Positions 8,722 through 17,700 of a DNA stretch of 64,000 nt are shown here, piece after piece. Origin of the DNA: Streptomyces sp. SDr-06. Its GTDB lineage: Bacteria > Actinomycetota > Actinomycetes > Streptomycetales > Streptomycetaceae. Numbering within the stretch: position 1 is the first letter of the stretch; each line of letters opens with the position of its first letter. Below the pieces are notes generated by a model, which made no database searches, had not been told where the DNA came from, and was given only the letters and a program-made list of their open reading frames with translations. The DNA lies in NCBI RefSeq assembly GCF_003324565.1, contig NZ_QOLA01000006.1, positions 1 to 64,000 on the forward strand. The letters run 5' to 3'. A program made the position numbers and the translations under genes.

Positions 8722-9207
8722 TTACGAGGGCGCGTGCCGCAAGGGCCGGGGCACGTCGCCCAGGGCAATGCCGACGGTGATGCGTTTACCGACGGTTTCC
8801 TTCCTCGCTTCGAAACTCGAGGCGACCGTCAGGACGATTTCCAGGCCGTGCTGCCCCACCCGGTCGGCGTCCGCGGCGCGGGCGATCGGCAGAACGGGGT
8901 CGGAGTCCCACACCGCGATCTCCACTGTCTCGTCCTCGATGTTCAGGTCGAGCAGAACCGGGCCTGGTGCGTATTTCAGCGCGTTGGTGACCAGCTCGCT
9001 GACGACCAGACACGCCAAGTCCTGTGCACGCTGCGAGACGACGACGCCGTACTCGTCTCGTGCACGGACGAGGAACTCCGCAGCCAGATGGCGGGCTTGG
9101 GCAATGCACGCGCCGTCCCCGTCCAGTGCCGCGCCGACATGAAGCGGCCAGGCGCCCGGCGCTTCCCCACCGTCCTCCACCAGACCTCGCTCCTGCACGC
9201 TCGCCAT
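8722..9207 (-). CDS. Anti-sigma-factor-type ATP-binding protein (HATPase, RsbW-like)
   Basis: 161 residues. The Bergerat ATPase fold is recognised by the N-box SELVTNALKYA, the G1 box WDSDPVLP (a divergent DxGxG) and the G2 region GQHGLEIV. Start ATG 9207 has a strong GGGGGAG; a much longer open frame upstream is non-homologous. RsbW/SpoIIAB-like kinases phosphorylate STAS antagonists on Ser/Thr or hold sigma factors, and streptomycetes carry dozens. A STAS protein is encoded divergently 148 bases away, its most obvious partner. A close paralogue sits at 23923-24402 (same GQHGLEI and FEARKE-VGKRIT segments). Confidence 0.88.
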   Translation of the reverse strand: MASVQERGLVEDGGEAPGAWPLHVGAALDGDGACIAQARHLAAEFLVRARDEYGVVVSQRAQDLACLVVSELVTNALKYAPGPVLLDLNIEDETVEIAVWDSDPVLPIARAADADRVGQHGLEIVLTVASSFEARKETVGKRITVGIALGDVPRPLRHAPS

Positions 9208-9355
9208 TGCTCCCCCTTCGCAACACCTGGCGCGTACCCGCGCATTCGCAGACCACACCCGCTCCATCGGTGTGATCGCTTGCATACGCGGCGAGTTGGC
9301 TCCACCTGGGCAGCGGCGCTGCGGTCCTGGCTCCGGGTGTGCCAGGATCTGCCGT

Positions 9356-9724
9356 ATGGATGAGTCAGGGACGACGGGTATCGAAAGCGCCGGCCGACTG
9401 TCGGCCGTGGTCTCGGACACCAATGGCGTCCGAGTGGTGACGCTGACCGGAGAGATCGACCACGACACCGGCGGTGTCCTCGGCGGAGCGCTCGATCCCG
9501 CAGGCGCGCCGACCGTGCGCATGGTGGTCGATCTGCGCCAGGTCACCTTCATGGACTCCAGCGGCATCAACATCCTCATCGCCGCGCACAACGCCTTGAC
9601 CGAAAGGGGCGGCTGGCTGCGCCTGGCATCCCCCTCCGAAATCGTGGCGCGCATCCTCCATATCGTGGGCGTCGACTCCCTCATTGACACCCGCGAAACC
9701 CTCGAAGAGGCCCTCCACCCCTGA
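9356..9724 (+). CDS. STAS-domain anti-sigma factor antagonist
   Basis: 122 residues, a single STAS domain. It opens VRVVTLTGEID, and FMDSSGINIL holds the conserved phospho-acceptor Ser (68 or 69). Such proteins bind RsbW-type kinases when dephosphorylated and free sigma factors. AGGATCT precedes ATG 9356. It is divergent from an RsbW-like gene, a common pairing, and the two probably form a partner-switching couple. Confidence 0.9.
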   Translation: MDESGTTGIESAGRLSAVVSDTNGVRVVTLTGEIDHDTGGVLGGALDPAGAPTVRMVVDLRQVTFMDSSGINILIAAHNALTERGGWLRLASPSEIVARILHIVGVDSLIDTRETLEEALHP

Positions 9725-10063
9725 CACGACGCCCGCTCCACAGCCCACGGAAGGGGCCAGGGCGCCTCGCGCCGGTAGTGCCCACGAGCGGCGCCCAGCT
9801 CACCCCGGGTGGCGTGACCGAAGGGCTCGCGGCATGGCCACCACAGCGCCCCGGCCGACGCTCGGGGGAAGCGCCAGCCGGGGCCATGAGCGTGCCGCCC
9901 GGGGGGAACTGACGACGGCACTGTGCCCATAGTGAGCCCCCTGCCGCTGTGACCACAGCCAGTTGAGCCCAATTACACTCTCACGGGCCTGCGCTCGAGG
10001 CCTCGCCGTAGCCGCAGAACACGGCGGCGAAGGCAGTGGCTCCCGGACCGGACCCGTGCCCGT
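9725..10063. other. Intergenic, convergent gap
   Basis: Gap between the STAS gene and the convergent 10064-10540 gene. I see no gene, clear hairpin or repeat. Confidence 0.4.
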
Positions 10064-10540
10064 TCAGGCCGCGCCCGGGTTCGCACGCAGCGCCGGATGT
10101 GCCCGCCAGTACATGTCCTCGTTGAGCCTGCGACGGAGCAGCAGAAGGGCTTCGATGTCGGCTACCTCGGTCAGTTCGTGAAGAAGGGTGCGGATCGTCT
10201 GCTCATCGCCGTTGCGAACGGCCTTGACGATGAGTTCGACCAGCCGGGCCGCGGCTGGGACGGTGACTGCCGGGTGGTGCGGCCCGGGGCTGTCCGACGA
10301 TGCCGTCGGCATGTGCTGCGTGTCCCTCATGGCCTCCACGCTCCGCGCTGGGGGCAGATCATTGGCCGGGCTTGTCTCCGTAGAGGCTTCGGCGGTGCGT
10401 GCTTCAGGCACCGTCGGCCTTGCCCACCCCCCGGCCGACGCGGCCCGCCGTCGCCCGGACGCCTCGGGAGTGGGCGGGGTCCAGGCGATGGTGCGGGCGT
10501 GCTCCCCCGGATCGGCGGAGGGAGGTGGCTGTGCGTGCAT
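10064..10540 (-). CDS. Small protein of unknown function coupled to the MerR-like gene
   Basis: 158 residues from ATG 10540. The first half is Pro/Ala-rich and probably disordered. The C-terminal 70 residues form a predicted helical domain (VELIVKAVRNGDEQTIRTLL, then LLLLRRRLNEDMYWRAHPAL). Its start overlaps the MerR stop as TGATG, so it is translationally coupled and probably serves the same pathway. An internal ATG at 10330 with GGAGG just before it would give an 88-residue product made mainly of the helical domain. I do not recognise the family. Confidence 0.65.
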   Translation of the reverse strand: MHAQPPPSADPGEHARTIAWTPPTPEASGRRRAASAGGWARPTVPEARTAEASTETSPANDLPPARSVEAMRDTQHMPTASSDSPGPHHPAVTVPAAARLVELIVKAVRNGDEQTIRTLLHELTEVADIEALLLLRRRLNEDMYWRAHPALRANPGAA

Positions 10541-10878
10541 CAGGCAGGATCGGGCGGACTGCCCGGTTCCACGGCACGGCGGTATTCGGCGTTCATGCGC
10601 TGGGCTTCTTGGAGTTGGTCTTCGAGGATGATGATGCGGCACGCGGCGTCGATGGGCGTGCCCTGGTCGACGAGTTCGCGCGCCCGAGCGGCGACCCGCA
10701 GTTGGTAGCGGGAGTAGCGGCGGTGACCGCCGGCCGATCGCAGCGGAGTGATCAGGCGGGCGTCTCCGATGGCTCGGAGGAAGCTTTGGGTGGTGCCGAG
10801 TATGTCGGCCGCCCGGCCCATGGTGTAGGCGGGATAGTCATCGTCATCGAGACGGTCGTAGGAGTCGTCTGCTGTCAT
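10540..10878 (-). CDS. MerR-like helix-turn-helix regulator without effector domain
   Basis: 112 residues. After an acidic N-terminus (DDSYDRLDDDD) comes a MerR winged helix: YTMGRAADILGTTQSFLRAI, then RSAGGHRRYSRYQLRVAARA. A short helical tail (IIILEDQLQEAQ) may dimerise. There is no ligand-binding domain, which recalls BldC-like proteins that bind direct repeats cooperatively. ATG 10878 is preceded by GAGAGGTG. It leads a two-gene unit whose upstream region holds a cluster of ACTGC repeats (see 11154-11320). Confidence 0.82.
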   Translation of the reverse strand: MTADDSYDRLDDDDYPAYTMGRAADILGTTQSFLRAIGDARLITPLRSAGGHRRYSRYQLRVAARARELVDQGTPIDAACRIIILEDQLQEAQRMNAEYRRAVEPGSPPDPA

Positions 10879-11998
10879 CGCACCTCTCTGTGGAGCACGC
10901 TGGAGGGGCCCGGGCGATCGCGCCCGGGCCCCGAAGGAACTGCTACACCATCTGCCGGCCCTGATACTGCGCCGGCCTGCTGTTTCCGCACCACCGTCGG
11001 GGGGTGAACGGCGCATGCGGGGATCGCGGTTGCGTGACCGGGGACCACCTCACTATCGATGTCCTGCGGTACCCGGGCTCAGGACTTCCGCCCGGGCGAT
11101 CCTGATGGCGCCTGGCTCCTCCGTTCTTTCCCTCTGAACTTGCTGCTTTTGCGAACTGCGCTTACTGGTACTGCACTTGCTCAACTGCCCTACTGCTCTC
11201 GGCGGCCCCTGATCACTGCGGGCCACCCGGTCCAGTCGCCAGTCCCGTCGCCGTCCTGCGAACTCCATGGCTCCAGAACTCCACCACCGCACCGTTCTGC
11301 GTACTGCAACTGCGTACTGCTGCCCGGCAGTTCGTCTCTGCCGGGCTCTTCTCGACCTCGCTACGAGAGAAACCATAGCCACGCTCAGCCCTCAATGTCT
11401 ACTCTGGTAAACATAGATTTCCCTGAGCGTCACGGGCAGACAATCCCTTCCAGGGCAGAGGGGGTAGGGGGCGAGCCATGGTTCACCCGACCCCTCTGGA
11501 GACGGCTCGCCGTGTTGATCCAACGCAGTACACCCTCGATCACGCCTTGAGCAGGGCGCGTCCTGGGCGGAGGACCGCGCACGCGATGAGCAGGACCGCG
11601 ATCAAGGTCATGGGCGGGGCTCTGACAGAGGAGGCGGGACGCACCATCTCCGCATCCTGGCCGGGACCGGGTCGGGAGGACGGTCCGGCGAGTGGTTCCT
11701 GCCACGGCTCTGCGTCAGCACAGCGGACACACCGATGGCTTGACGGAGCGAGAGAACGTGCACGTCCGCACTGCGTGGAGCGCGCGATCCGCACGGGGCC
11801 GGGGAAATATCCACATGCGCGCGGACGGCAATCACAGCCTGAATTAATCGACCGGAAATTACCACTCGCAACATTTCCCTTCCGTCACTTCACGCCCAGC
11901 AACCCCCTACGCATCACGGAGCCTTGTTGACGCACTCGACACCGGTCTAGGGGCGTGGCATAGTCACGCGATATACATCTTGTCCACCACAGGCAAGC
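10879..11998. other. Long intergenic region between MerR unit and biosynthetic operon
   Basis: 1.1 kb without a convincing gene on either strand. It contains the ACTGC repeat cluster (11154-11320) and, just before the biosynthetic operon, a locally AT-richer stretch (about 11830-11995) including TTGACG at 11927. I cannot fix a promoter there because no good -10 lies 16-19 bases downstream. Confidence 0.5.
11154..11320. repeat. Cluster of eight (T/A/C)ACTGC hexamers
   Basis: Hexamers start at 11154, 11169, 11183, 11191, 11214, 11302, 11308 and 11315, all in the same orientation. The last three are nearly contiguous. They lie 276-442 bases upstream of the MerR-like gene. Directly repeated short words are the kind of target bound by BldC-type MerR proteins; that link is inference. 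Confidence 0.55.
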
Positions 11999-14731
11999 AT
12001 GGTCGCGGGATTGCGAGTTGACAAACATGCATATCCAAAACGTCGAACATCCCCCGGCGTTAAGGTGCAAGGATTGCTGACTTCCAGGCGCCTGGTCTCA
12101 CCGGAAGGACACGTCTGGGAGACAGAGGAAATAACGGAGCGCGTCTTCGGAACCGTCGAACTTCTCGCGCGCCGCGGCATCACATCCGGCGCACGAACCA
12201 TGATGAGCAGAGCTAATTCCCCGGAATGGGTCGTCGATCTGCTCGCGCTCATTCACCTCGACGCTTCGGTGGTCCTGGCCGATCATCGGGCGGCACCGGC
12301 ACAGCGAGCACGGATGCGCGTCCAGGCGCGCGTGGTGCTCGACATCTGCGACGACGCGGGTGGTACTGCAGCGACGCGGGCTGCCGCGGACCCAGGGACC
12401 GTTCTCGATGTTGCGTCCTGGACCCGGCGTCCGGATGCCGTCATCTCGTGGTCGTCGGGTACGACCGGCAGCCCCAAGGGCATTGTCCGATCCGGCCGCT
12501 CGATCCTGGACAACCTCGCCCGCAGCGCGGAACGGATGCGATACCGGCCCGACGACGTGTTCCTGCCCGTTCTGCCGTACTCCCACCAGTACGGTCTGTC
12601 GCTGGTCCTGTGCTGGTGGCTGGGCGGGGGCACGCTCGTGGTCTACGGGCCGAACACGCGCCTGGACCATGCCCTTGAGGTGGGCGCGGCCCATGGCCTC
12701 TCCATCGTGGATGGCGCCCCGTCGACCTATTACAGCCTGCTCAACCTGCTCGACCGTCGCCCCGCGCTCGCGAACTCGCTGGAAGGGGTGCGGGCCTGGT
12801 GTGTGGGCGGAGCGCCGCTGGGGCGCAGCCTGGCAGCCCGGTTCCACGCCCGCATGGGCCAACAACTGCTCGACGGGTACGGGGCGACCGAGGTAGGTAA
12901 CATCGCACTGGCCTCCCCTGCCGATCCGGTCGGCTGCGGCACGCCCCTGCCCGGCGTGACCGTCGAGGTCCACGACGATCACGGCAGGCCGCTCCCCCCG
13001 GGCCGGCTCGGCGAACTCGTCGTACGCAGCGACGGCCTGATGACCGGTCACCTGGGTGCGGACGGTGAGATCGTTCCGGTGCCCGGTCCCGTTCACCGCA
13101 CCGGCGACATCGGCCTGGTCGACGCCGCGGGCCGCGTGTTCCCGGTCGGGCGCAAACACGCCGTGCACCGCGACGGCCACACGCTCTACCCGGACCACCT
13201 CGCCGAACGGGCCGAGTCGGCCGGCGCGCGAACGGCGGTCGTCGCCATCCCCGACCAGCGTGCGGGCTGCCGTCTGGTGTACGTGATCGCGGACCCGGAC
13301 GGACACGAGGCCGCGCACTGGAAGCACCTGCTGCGCCCCGTACTCGCCCGCTATGAGCAGCCCGACCGCATCGTCGTGCTTCCCGCGCTGCCCCTGACGA
13401 GCACGGGAAAACCCGACCTCGCCGTTCTGGAGAAGATCGCCATGACCTCGCTGTCCACGCCCCCCACCATGCCCCCGGACCTCACCAAGCCCAGGCCGGC
13501 CGTCAGTGCCCCCGACTACCGCACCCACTTCGCGGAGCGCGTGGACGCGCTGCGCACGGTGCGGCGTTACGTGGCCGACCACGAAGACGCGGTGCTGGAC
13601 ATTCTGACCGAGATATCGCCCCACCAGACCGCCAGTGCGGAGATCCACGCATTCCTCGCCACTCTCGACGGAGCCGAGGAGGAGATCCGCCGGATGCGAC
13701 CCGGCCGCGTTCCTCTGGCCGCGGTCTTCATGCCGTCCAACATCCCGCTCTATTCCTACGCGCTCTACACGCTCGTGGCGTCCCTCTACTGCGATCGCAT
13801 CGTCTTCCGGCCGTCCTCGGAAATAAAGAGCCAGACGCGGCGCCTGCACGACCTGCTGGCGCCGGTCCACGGCTTGCCCATCGAGATGACCGAGGTCAGT
13901 CAGCGTAAGTTCGTGACGGGGCCGGTACGCGGGGCGGACCTCATCGTCTTCACCGGAAATTACTCCAACGCCGAAATCATCCGCGAAGGGCTGGAGGAAG
14001 ACCAGCTCTTTCTGTTCTTCGGCCGCGGCATCAATCCCTTTGTGATCGCACCTGACGCCGATCTCGCCCGTGCCGTACGAGATGTCACCACCATCCGGCT
14101 CTACAACTCGGGCCAAGACTGTTTCGGTCCGGACGTCGTGTACGCACCCCAGGGCCGCACCGACGAGTTCATTGATCTCTTATCGGCAGAACTGGCCTCG
14201 CTGCGGTTCGGGCAGAACCGCGATCCCGGCGCCGACTACGGCCCCATCTTCTACGACTCGGCGCTGGTGGACTGCTCGGACTACCTGGTCCGCCACGTGG
14301 GGCACATCCGGCACGGCGGGCGCATCGACCTGCCCGCCCGCCGGATCGATCCCACCGTGCTTGCCTGGGACTTCGACGAAAAGATCCCCCTGGACGAGAT
14401 GTTCGCCCCGGTGTTCAACGTCGTGGCCTATCCCAGTGCGAGGCGGTTGCGCGAGCGGTTGGCCAGCCCCTTCTTCAGCGAACGCGCGCTGGGCGCGATG
14501 GTCTACGGCAACGATCCGGAGACGGTGAGCGTCCTGTCCGAGCGGCACCACACCTGTGTCAACCACACCCTGCTCGACGCCGACGACGGCAACCGGCCGT
14601 TCGGCGGCTACGGGATGAGGGCGAACTACCTCTCCTACGGCGGCGAACAGCACGCCGAACCCCTGCTGCTGTCGCAGGCCGTGGCAGAGAATCTACCGAT
14701 GGCCGCCCCCATCACGGTGGATGGGCTGTGA
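11999..14731 (+). CDS. Acyl-AMP ligase / aldehyde-dehydrogenase-type reductase fusion
   Basis: 910 residues in two catalytic halves. Residues 30-480 are an ANL adenylating enzyme: P-loop SGTTGSPKG (153-161), YGATEVG (294-300), HRTGD (367-371) and catalytic Lys471 in LTSTGKPD. Residues 505-890 are an ALDH fold with nucleophile Cys708 in NSGQDCFGP. The usual general-base Glu (in ELGGK-type motifs) is replaced in FFGRGINP, as in thioester-reducing ALDHs. Inferred role: activate a carboxylic acid, then reduce the acyl thioester to an aldehyde, with no carrier domain between. AGG precedes ATG 11999. Codon 728 is TTA (14180-14182), so expression may need the bldA tRNA. The stop overlaps the next start as GTGA. 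Substrate unknown. Confidence 0.85.
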   Translation: MVAGLRVDKHAYPKRRTSPGVKVQGLLTSRRLVSPEGHVWETEEITERVFGTVELLARRGITSGARTMMSRANSPEWVVDLLALIHLDASVVLADHRAAPAQRARMRVQARVVLDICDDAGGTAATRAAADPGTVLDVASWTRRPDAVISWSSGTTGSPKGIVRSGRSILDNLARSAERMRYRPDDVFLPVLPYSHQYGLSLVLCWWLGGGTLVVYGPNTRLDHALEVGAAHGLSIVDGAPSTYYSLLNLLDRRPALANSLEGVRAWCVGGAPLGRSLAARFHARMGQQLLDGYGATEVGNIALASPADPVGCGTPLPGVTVEVHDDHGRPLPPGRLGELVVRSDGLMTGHLGADGEIVPVPGPVHRTGDIGLVDAAGRVFPVGRKHAVHRDGHTLYPDHLAERAESAGARTAVVAIPDQRAGCRLVYVIADPDGHEAAHWKHLLRPVLARYEQPDRIVVLPALPLTSTGKPDLAVLEKIAMTSLSTPPTMPPDLTKPRPAVSAPDYRTHFAERVDALRTVRRYVADHEDAVLDILTEISPHQTASAEIHAFLATLDGAEEEIRRMRPGRVPLAAVFMPSNIPLYSYALYTLVASLYCDRIVFRPSSEIKSQTRRLHDLLAPVHGLPIEMTEVSQRKFVTGPVRGADLIVFTGNYSNAEIIREGLEEDQLFLFFGRGINPFVIAPDADLARAVRDVTTIRLYNSGQDCFGPDVVYAPQGRTDEFIDLLSAELASLRFGQNRDPGADYGPIFYDSALVDCSDYLVRHVGHIRHGGRIDLPARRIDPTVLAWDFDEKIPLDEMFAPVFNVVAYPSARRLRERLASPFFSERALGAMVYGNDPETVSVLSERHHTCVNHTLLDADDGNRPFGGYGMRANYLSYGGEQHAEPLLLSQAVAENLPMAAPITVDGL

Positions 14732-16428
14732 CCCGGGTGGGCAAGCGGTACCCCGACGCATGGTCCGCCGTCGTCGATGTGCTGGTGGCCAACGGGGTGG
14801 ACACGTGTTTCGGACTGCCCGGCGACGACCTGGAGCTGCTCCGCGCTCTCGACGGCGCCGGACTGGACGTCGTACCGTGCCGGGACCAGCGCAATGCGAT
14901 GTACATGGCGACCGGCTATGCACTGCAGTCGGGCCGGCTTGCCGTCTGCGCCCTGGGCAAGGGGCCCGCCGTCACACACGCGGCCACCGGGCTCCTTGAG
15001 GCGCGGGAGTCCGGCGTACCGGTCCTGGTGCTCGCGGCCGGTGTGGCCGAACGGCGCCGGGGCAGCGGTGGTTTCCAGGAGCTCGACCAGGTCACCGTGG
15101 CAGCGCCCCTGGTGAAGTGGGCGCACCGGGTGGGGCACCCGGACCGGGTCGTCCCCGCGACGGTGACCGCGCTGACCCGAGCGGTGGGGCCGCCCTCCGG
15201 GCCCGTCTACCTCGAGGTGCCCGATGACGTCCGCACGGCGGAGATCCTCGTCACCGGACCGCAGCCAACCCTGCCCGAACCACTGCTCCTTGAGCCCGCC
15301 CCGGTGCCCCCGGGACCCGCGCTGCAGGCGATCCGTGCGAGCCAGCGTCCGGTGGTGCTCGTGGGTGGCGGCATGCGGCACCGCAACGACGACGGAGTGA
15401 TCGAGCACTTCGCCGAACGCCTCGGCGCGGCACTGTTCACCACCGCGTCCGGCCGCGGTGCCGTCGACGAGCGCCACCGGCTGTTCTGCGGCATAGCCGG
15501 CCTCTACGCCACGGCCCCGGCGCGCGAGCTGTGGTCGTCCTGCGACCTGGTGGTGTCGCTGGCCGGGCGGCTGGAGGAGACAGTCACCGAAGGCGGAACC
15601 CCGATACCCCCGGTCACGGTGGTGCAGGTCAACGTCGACCCGTGCGGCCTGTCGGCCGAGTTCCCGGGTGCGCGCGTCCTGGGAGATGCCCGGCAGGCCG
15701 TGCGCGGCTGGTCGCGGGCACTGGCTGACGGCGCCGAGGCCGAGCACGCCGCCACGACTGAGCTGTGGACGAACGCGATCGCCGTCGCCCGCAACACCAT
15801 GTCCCTCGACGTGGCGGCGGAATTGACCCGCGCCGCGACGCTCCCGGAGATCCGCATCCCCGAGCTGCTCGCCGCGCTCGACGCCACCGCCGGCACGTCC
15901 CACATCCTGGTCCAGGAGAACGGGCTGCAGGACATGTGGTCCTACTGCTTTCCCTTCCACAGCGGCGGCGGCTCCATCGTGCCGTCGGAGCAGACCCCTT
16001 TGGGCTTCGGCGCGGCCGCGGCCATCGGGGTCAAACGGGCCGCCCCGGACCATGAGGTCACCGCGTTCATCGGAGATGGAGCCTTCCTCGCGGCCCGCGC
16101 GGACATCGCCGCCACCGCCGCGACGCACGGCGGAGTCCTGTACGTGGTGCTGTGCAACGGCGGATACGGCTGGCTGGCCGCCCAAGCCGCCCGCCTCGGA
16201 CTCGACGCAGACCGCTACCCCTTCACCCGCCCGGGAGCGCCGCCGCCCATGGTGGACGACGGGTCGGACATCCACTACCGCGTGCTGCGCGACAAGCCCG
16301 CGCTGACCGACGAGATTCTCGCCGCGCGACGGTTCTGCGCGCAGGGAGGCACAGCCGTGCTGATGGTTCCGGTCGCCCCCGACGACATCCTCCCGCCCCT
16401 GCGTGACGCCGAGGTGGTACCCCAATGA
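14728..16428 (+). CDS. ThDP-dependent enzyme of the acetolactate-synthase family
   Basis: 566 residues with the three ThDP-enzyme domains: Pyr (about 8-165), central FAD/UDP-type (about 190-330, VVLVGGGMRHR) and PP (about 375-545). The cofactor motif GDG (449-451) with Asn477 is intact. The cofactor-activating Glu normally found in RHEQ-A is Asp53 here (CRDQRNA), which should change or weaken activity. Such enzymes decarboxylate 2-oxo acids or join two carbonyl units as acyloins. Given the aldehyde-producing gene just upstream (GTGA overlap), carboligation of that aldehyde is a reasonable guess. The stop overlaps the ketosynthase start as ATGA. Confidence 0.85.
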   Translation: MTRVGKRYPDAWSAVVDVLVANGVDTCFGLPGDDLELLRALDGAGLDVVPCRDQRNAMYMATGYALQSGRLAVCALGKGPAVTHAATGLLEARESGVPVLVLAAGVAERRRGSGGFQELDQVTVAAPLVKWAHRVGHPDRVVPATVTALTRAVGPPSGPVYLEVPDDVRTAEILVTGPQPTLPEPLLLEPAPVPPGPALQAIRASQRPVVLVGGGMRHRNDDGVIEHFAERLGAALFTTASGRGAVDERHRLFCGIAGLYATAPARELWSSCDLVVSLAGRLEETVTEGGTPIPPVTVVQVNVDPCGLSAEFPGARVLGDARQAVRGWSRALADGAEAEHAATTELWTNAIAVARNTMSLDVAAELTRAATLPEIRIPELLAALDATAGTSHILVQENGLQDMWSYCFPFHSGGGSIVPSEQTPLGFGAAAAIGVKRAAPDHEVTAFIGDGAFLAARADIAATAATHGGVLYVVLCNGGYGWLAAQAARLGLDADRYPFTRPGAPPPMVDDGSDIHYRVLRDKPALTDEILAARRFCAQGGTAVLMVPVAPDDILPPLRDAEVVPQ

Positions 16429-17690
16429 CGCGCGGCGACGCCCAACGCAACGGGGCTCGGCGCCAAGTGGTGGTCACCGGGTACGGGGCGGTGACGCCGC
16501 TGGGCCACAGCGTCGAGGAGACATGGGCGGCGATGCTGGCCGGGCGCAGCGGCGTCGACACCGTGGCCGCCATCGATGTGACCGGTCTCAAGGTCCGGAT
16601 CGGCGGCCAGGTGCGCGGCTTCACACCCGGCCGCTACATGCCGCCGACGGTCAGCCGTCGCGCCGACCCGTACGCGCAGTACGCCCTGGCCGCTGCGCTG
16701 GAGGCCTGCGAGCACGCCGGGCTCGTCATCGACGAGCGCCTGGCACCGCGAGTCGCCGTGATCATCGGCAGTGGGTACGGTCCGGTGGGGTCGATCTACC
16801 GCGCCGCGAACACGCTGCGCGACAAAGGGCCACGGGCCATCAGTCCCTTCGCCCAGGTCACCACCGCCATGGACAGCGCGGCCTGTGAGATCAGCATGCG
16901 GCTGGGCGCCCAGGGGCCCAGCCGCGCCCAGAGCACGGCGTGCGCCAGTGGCGCGGACGCGGTGGGTGCGGGTATGCGCATGATCTGCCACGGGGAGGCC
17001 GACATCGTCCTCGTCGGCGGCGCCGATGCCTGCGTGACCACCATCGACCTCGCGGGCAGCGGCAACGCCCAAGCGCTGTCCCGCCGCAACGAGGACCCCG
17101 CCGCTGCGTGCCGTCCGTTCGATGCGCAGCGCGACGGGTTCGTGATGAGCGAGGGCGCCGCCGTGGTGGTGCTGGAGGCCGCGGAAGTGGCCAAGGCGCG
17201 AGGGGCAACGGCCTTGGCCGAACTCGCGGGATACGGGGCGAGTTCTGACGCCCATCACTGGACCGCCCCGCACCCGGAGGGACGGGGCGCGTGCCTTGCC
17301 GTCGAGAAGGCACTGCGCGACGCGGGGATCACTGGCGCGGACGTGGACTACGTCAACGCGCACGGCACGGGCACCGTGCTGAACGACGCGACCGAGGCGA
17401 CCGTCCTGCGGGAGGTGCTGGGCGACCGGGTCACCCACATCCCGGTCAGCTCCACCAAGTCGATGACCGGGCACATGATCGGTGCCGCCGGGGCGGTCGA
17501 GCTCGTGGCGTCGATCCAGGCCCTGCGCACCGGAGACGTTCCGCCGACCATCAACTGTCACGAGCCGATCGCCCCGGACATCAACTTCGTGCCGCACCAA
17601 GCGCAGCACCACGCAAGCATGCGGATCGCGCTGAGCAACTCGTTCGGTTTCGGCGGCCACAATGCCGCTCTCGTGGTCCGAGCGGTCTGA
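16425..17690 (+). CDS. FabF-like beta-ketoacyl synthase
   Basis: 421 residues, single thiolase-fold KAS II type. The catalytic triad is complete: Cys173 (TACASGAD), His313 (NAHGTGT) and His350 (TGHMIGAAG), with Lys345. It should catalyse decarboxylative Claisen condensation on a carrier-bound acyl chain. No chain-length-factor partner, acyltransferase or intact carrier gene is visible in the operon, so it must borrow a carrier from elsewhere or act on another thioester. It overlaps the ThDP gene by ATGA and is followed after 10 bases by the condensation gene. Confidence 0.92.
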   Translation: MTRGDAQRNGARRQVVVTGYGAVTPLGHSVEETWAAMLAGRSGVDTVAAIDVTGLKVRIGGQVRGFTPGRYMPPTVSRRADPYAQYALAAALEACEHAGLVIDERLAPRVAVIIGSGYGPVGSIYRAANTLRDKGPRAISPFAQVTTAMDSAACEISMRLGAQGPSRAQSTACASGADAVGAGMRMICHGEADIVLVGGADACVTTIDLAGSGNAQALSRRNEDPAAACRPFDAQRDGFVMSEGAAVVVLEAAEVAKARGATALAELAGYGASSDAHHWTAPHPEGRGACLAVEKALRDAGITGADVDYVNAHGTGTVLNDATEATVLREVLGDRVTHIPVSSTKSMTGHMIGAAGAVELVASIQALRTGDVPPTINCHEPIAPDINFVPHQAQHHASMRIALSNSFGFGGHNAALVVRAV

Positions 17691-17700
17691 GAGAGCTGCC

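Noticed and set aside
12098..14116. 672-codon minus-strand frame opposite the ligase-reductase
   Set aside because: High-GC shadow; the plus strand carries all ANL and ALDH motifs in register.
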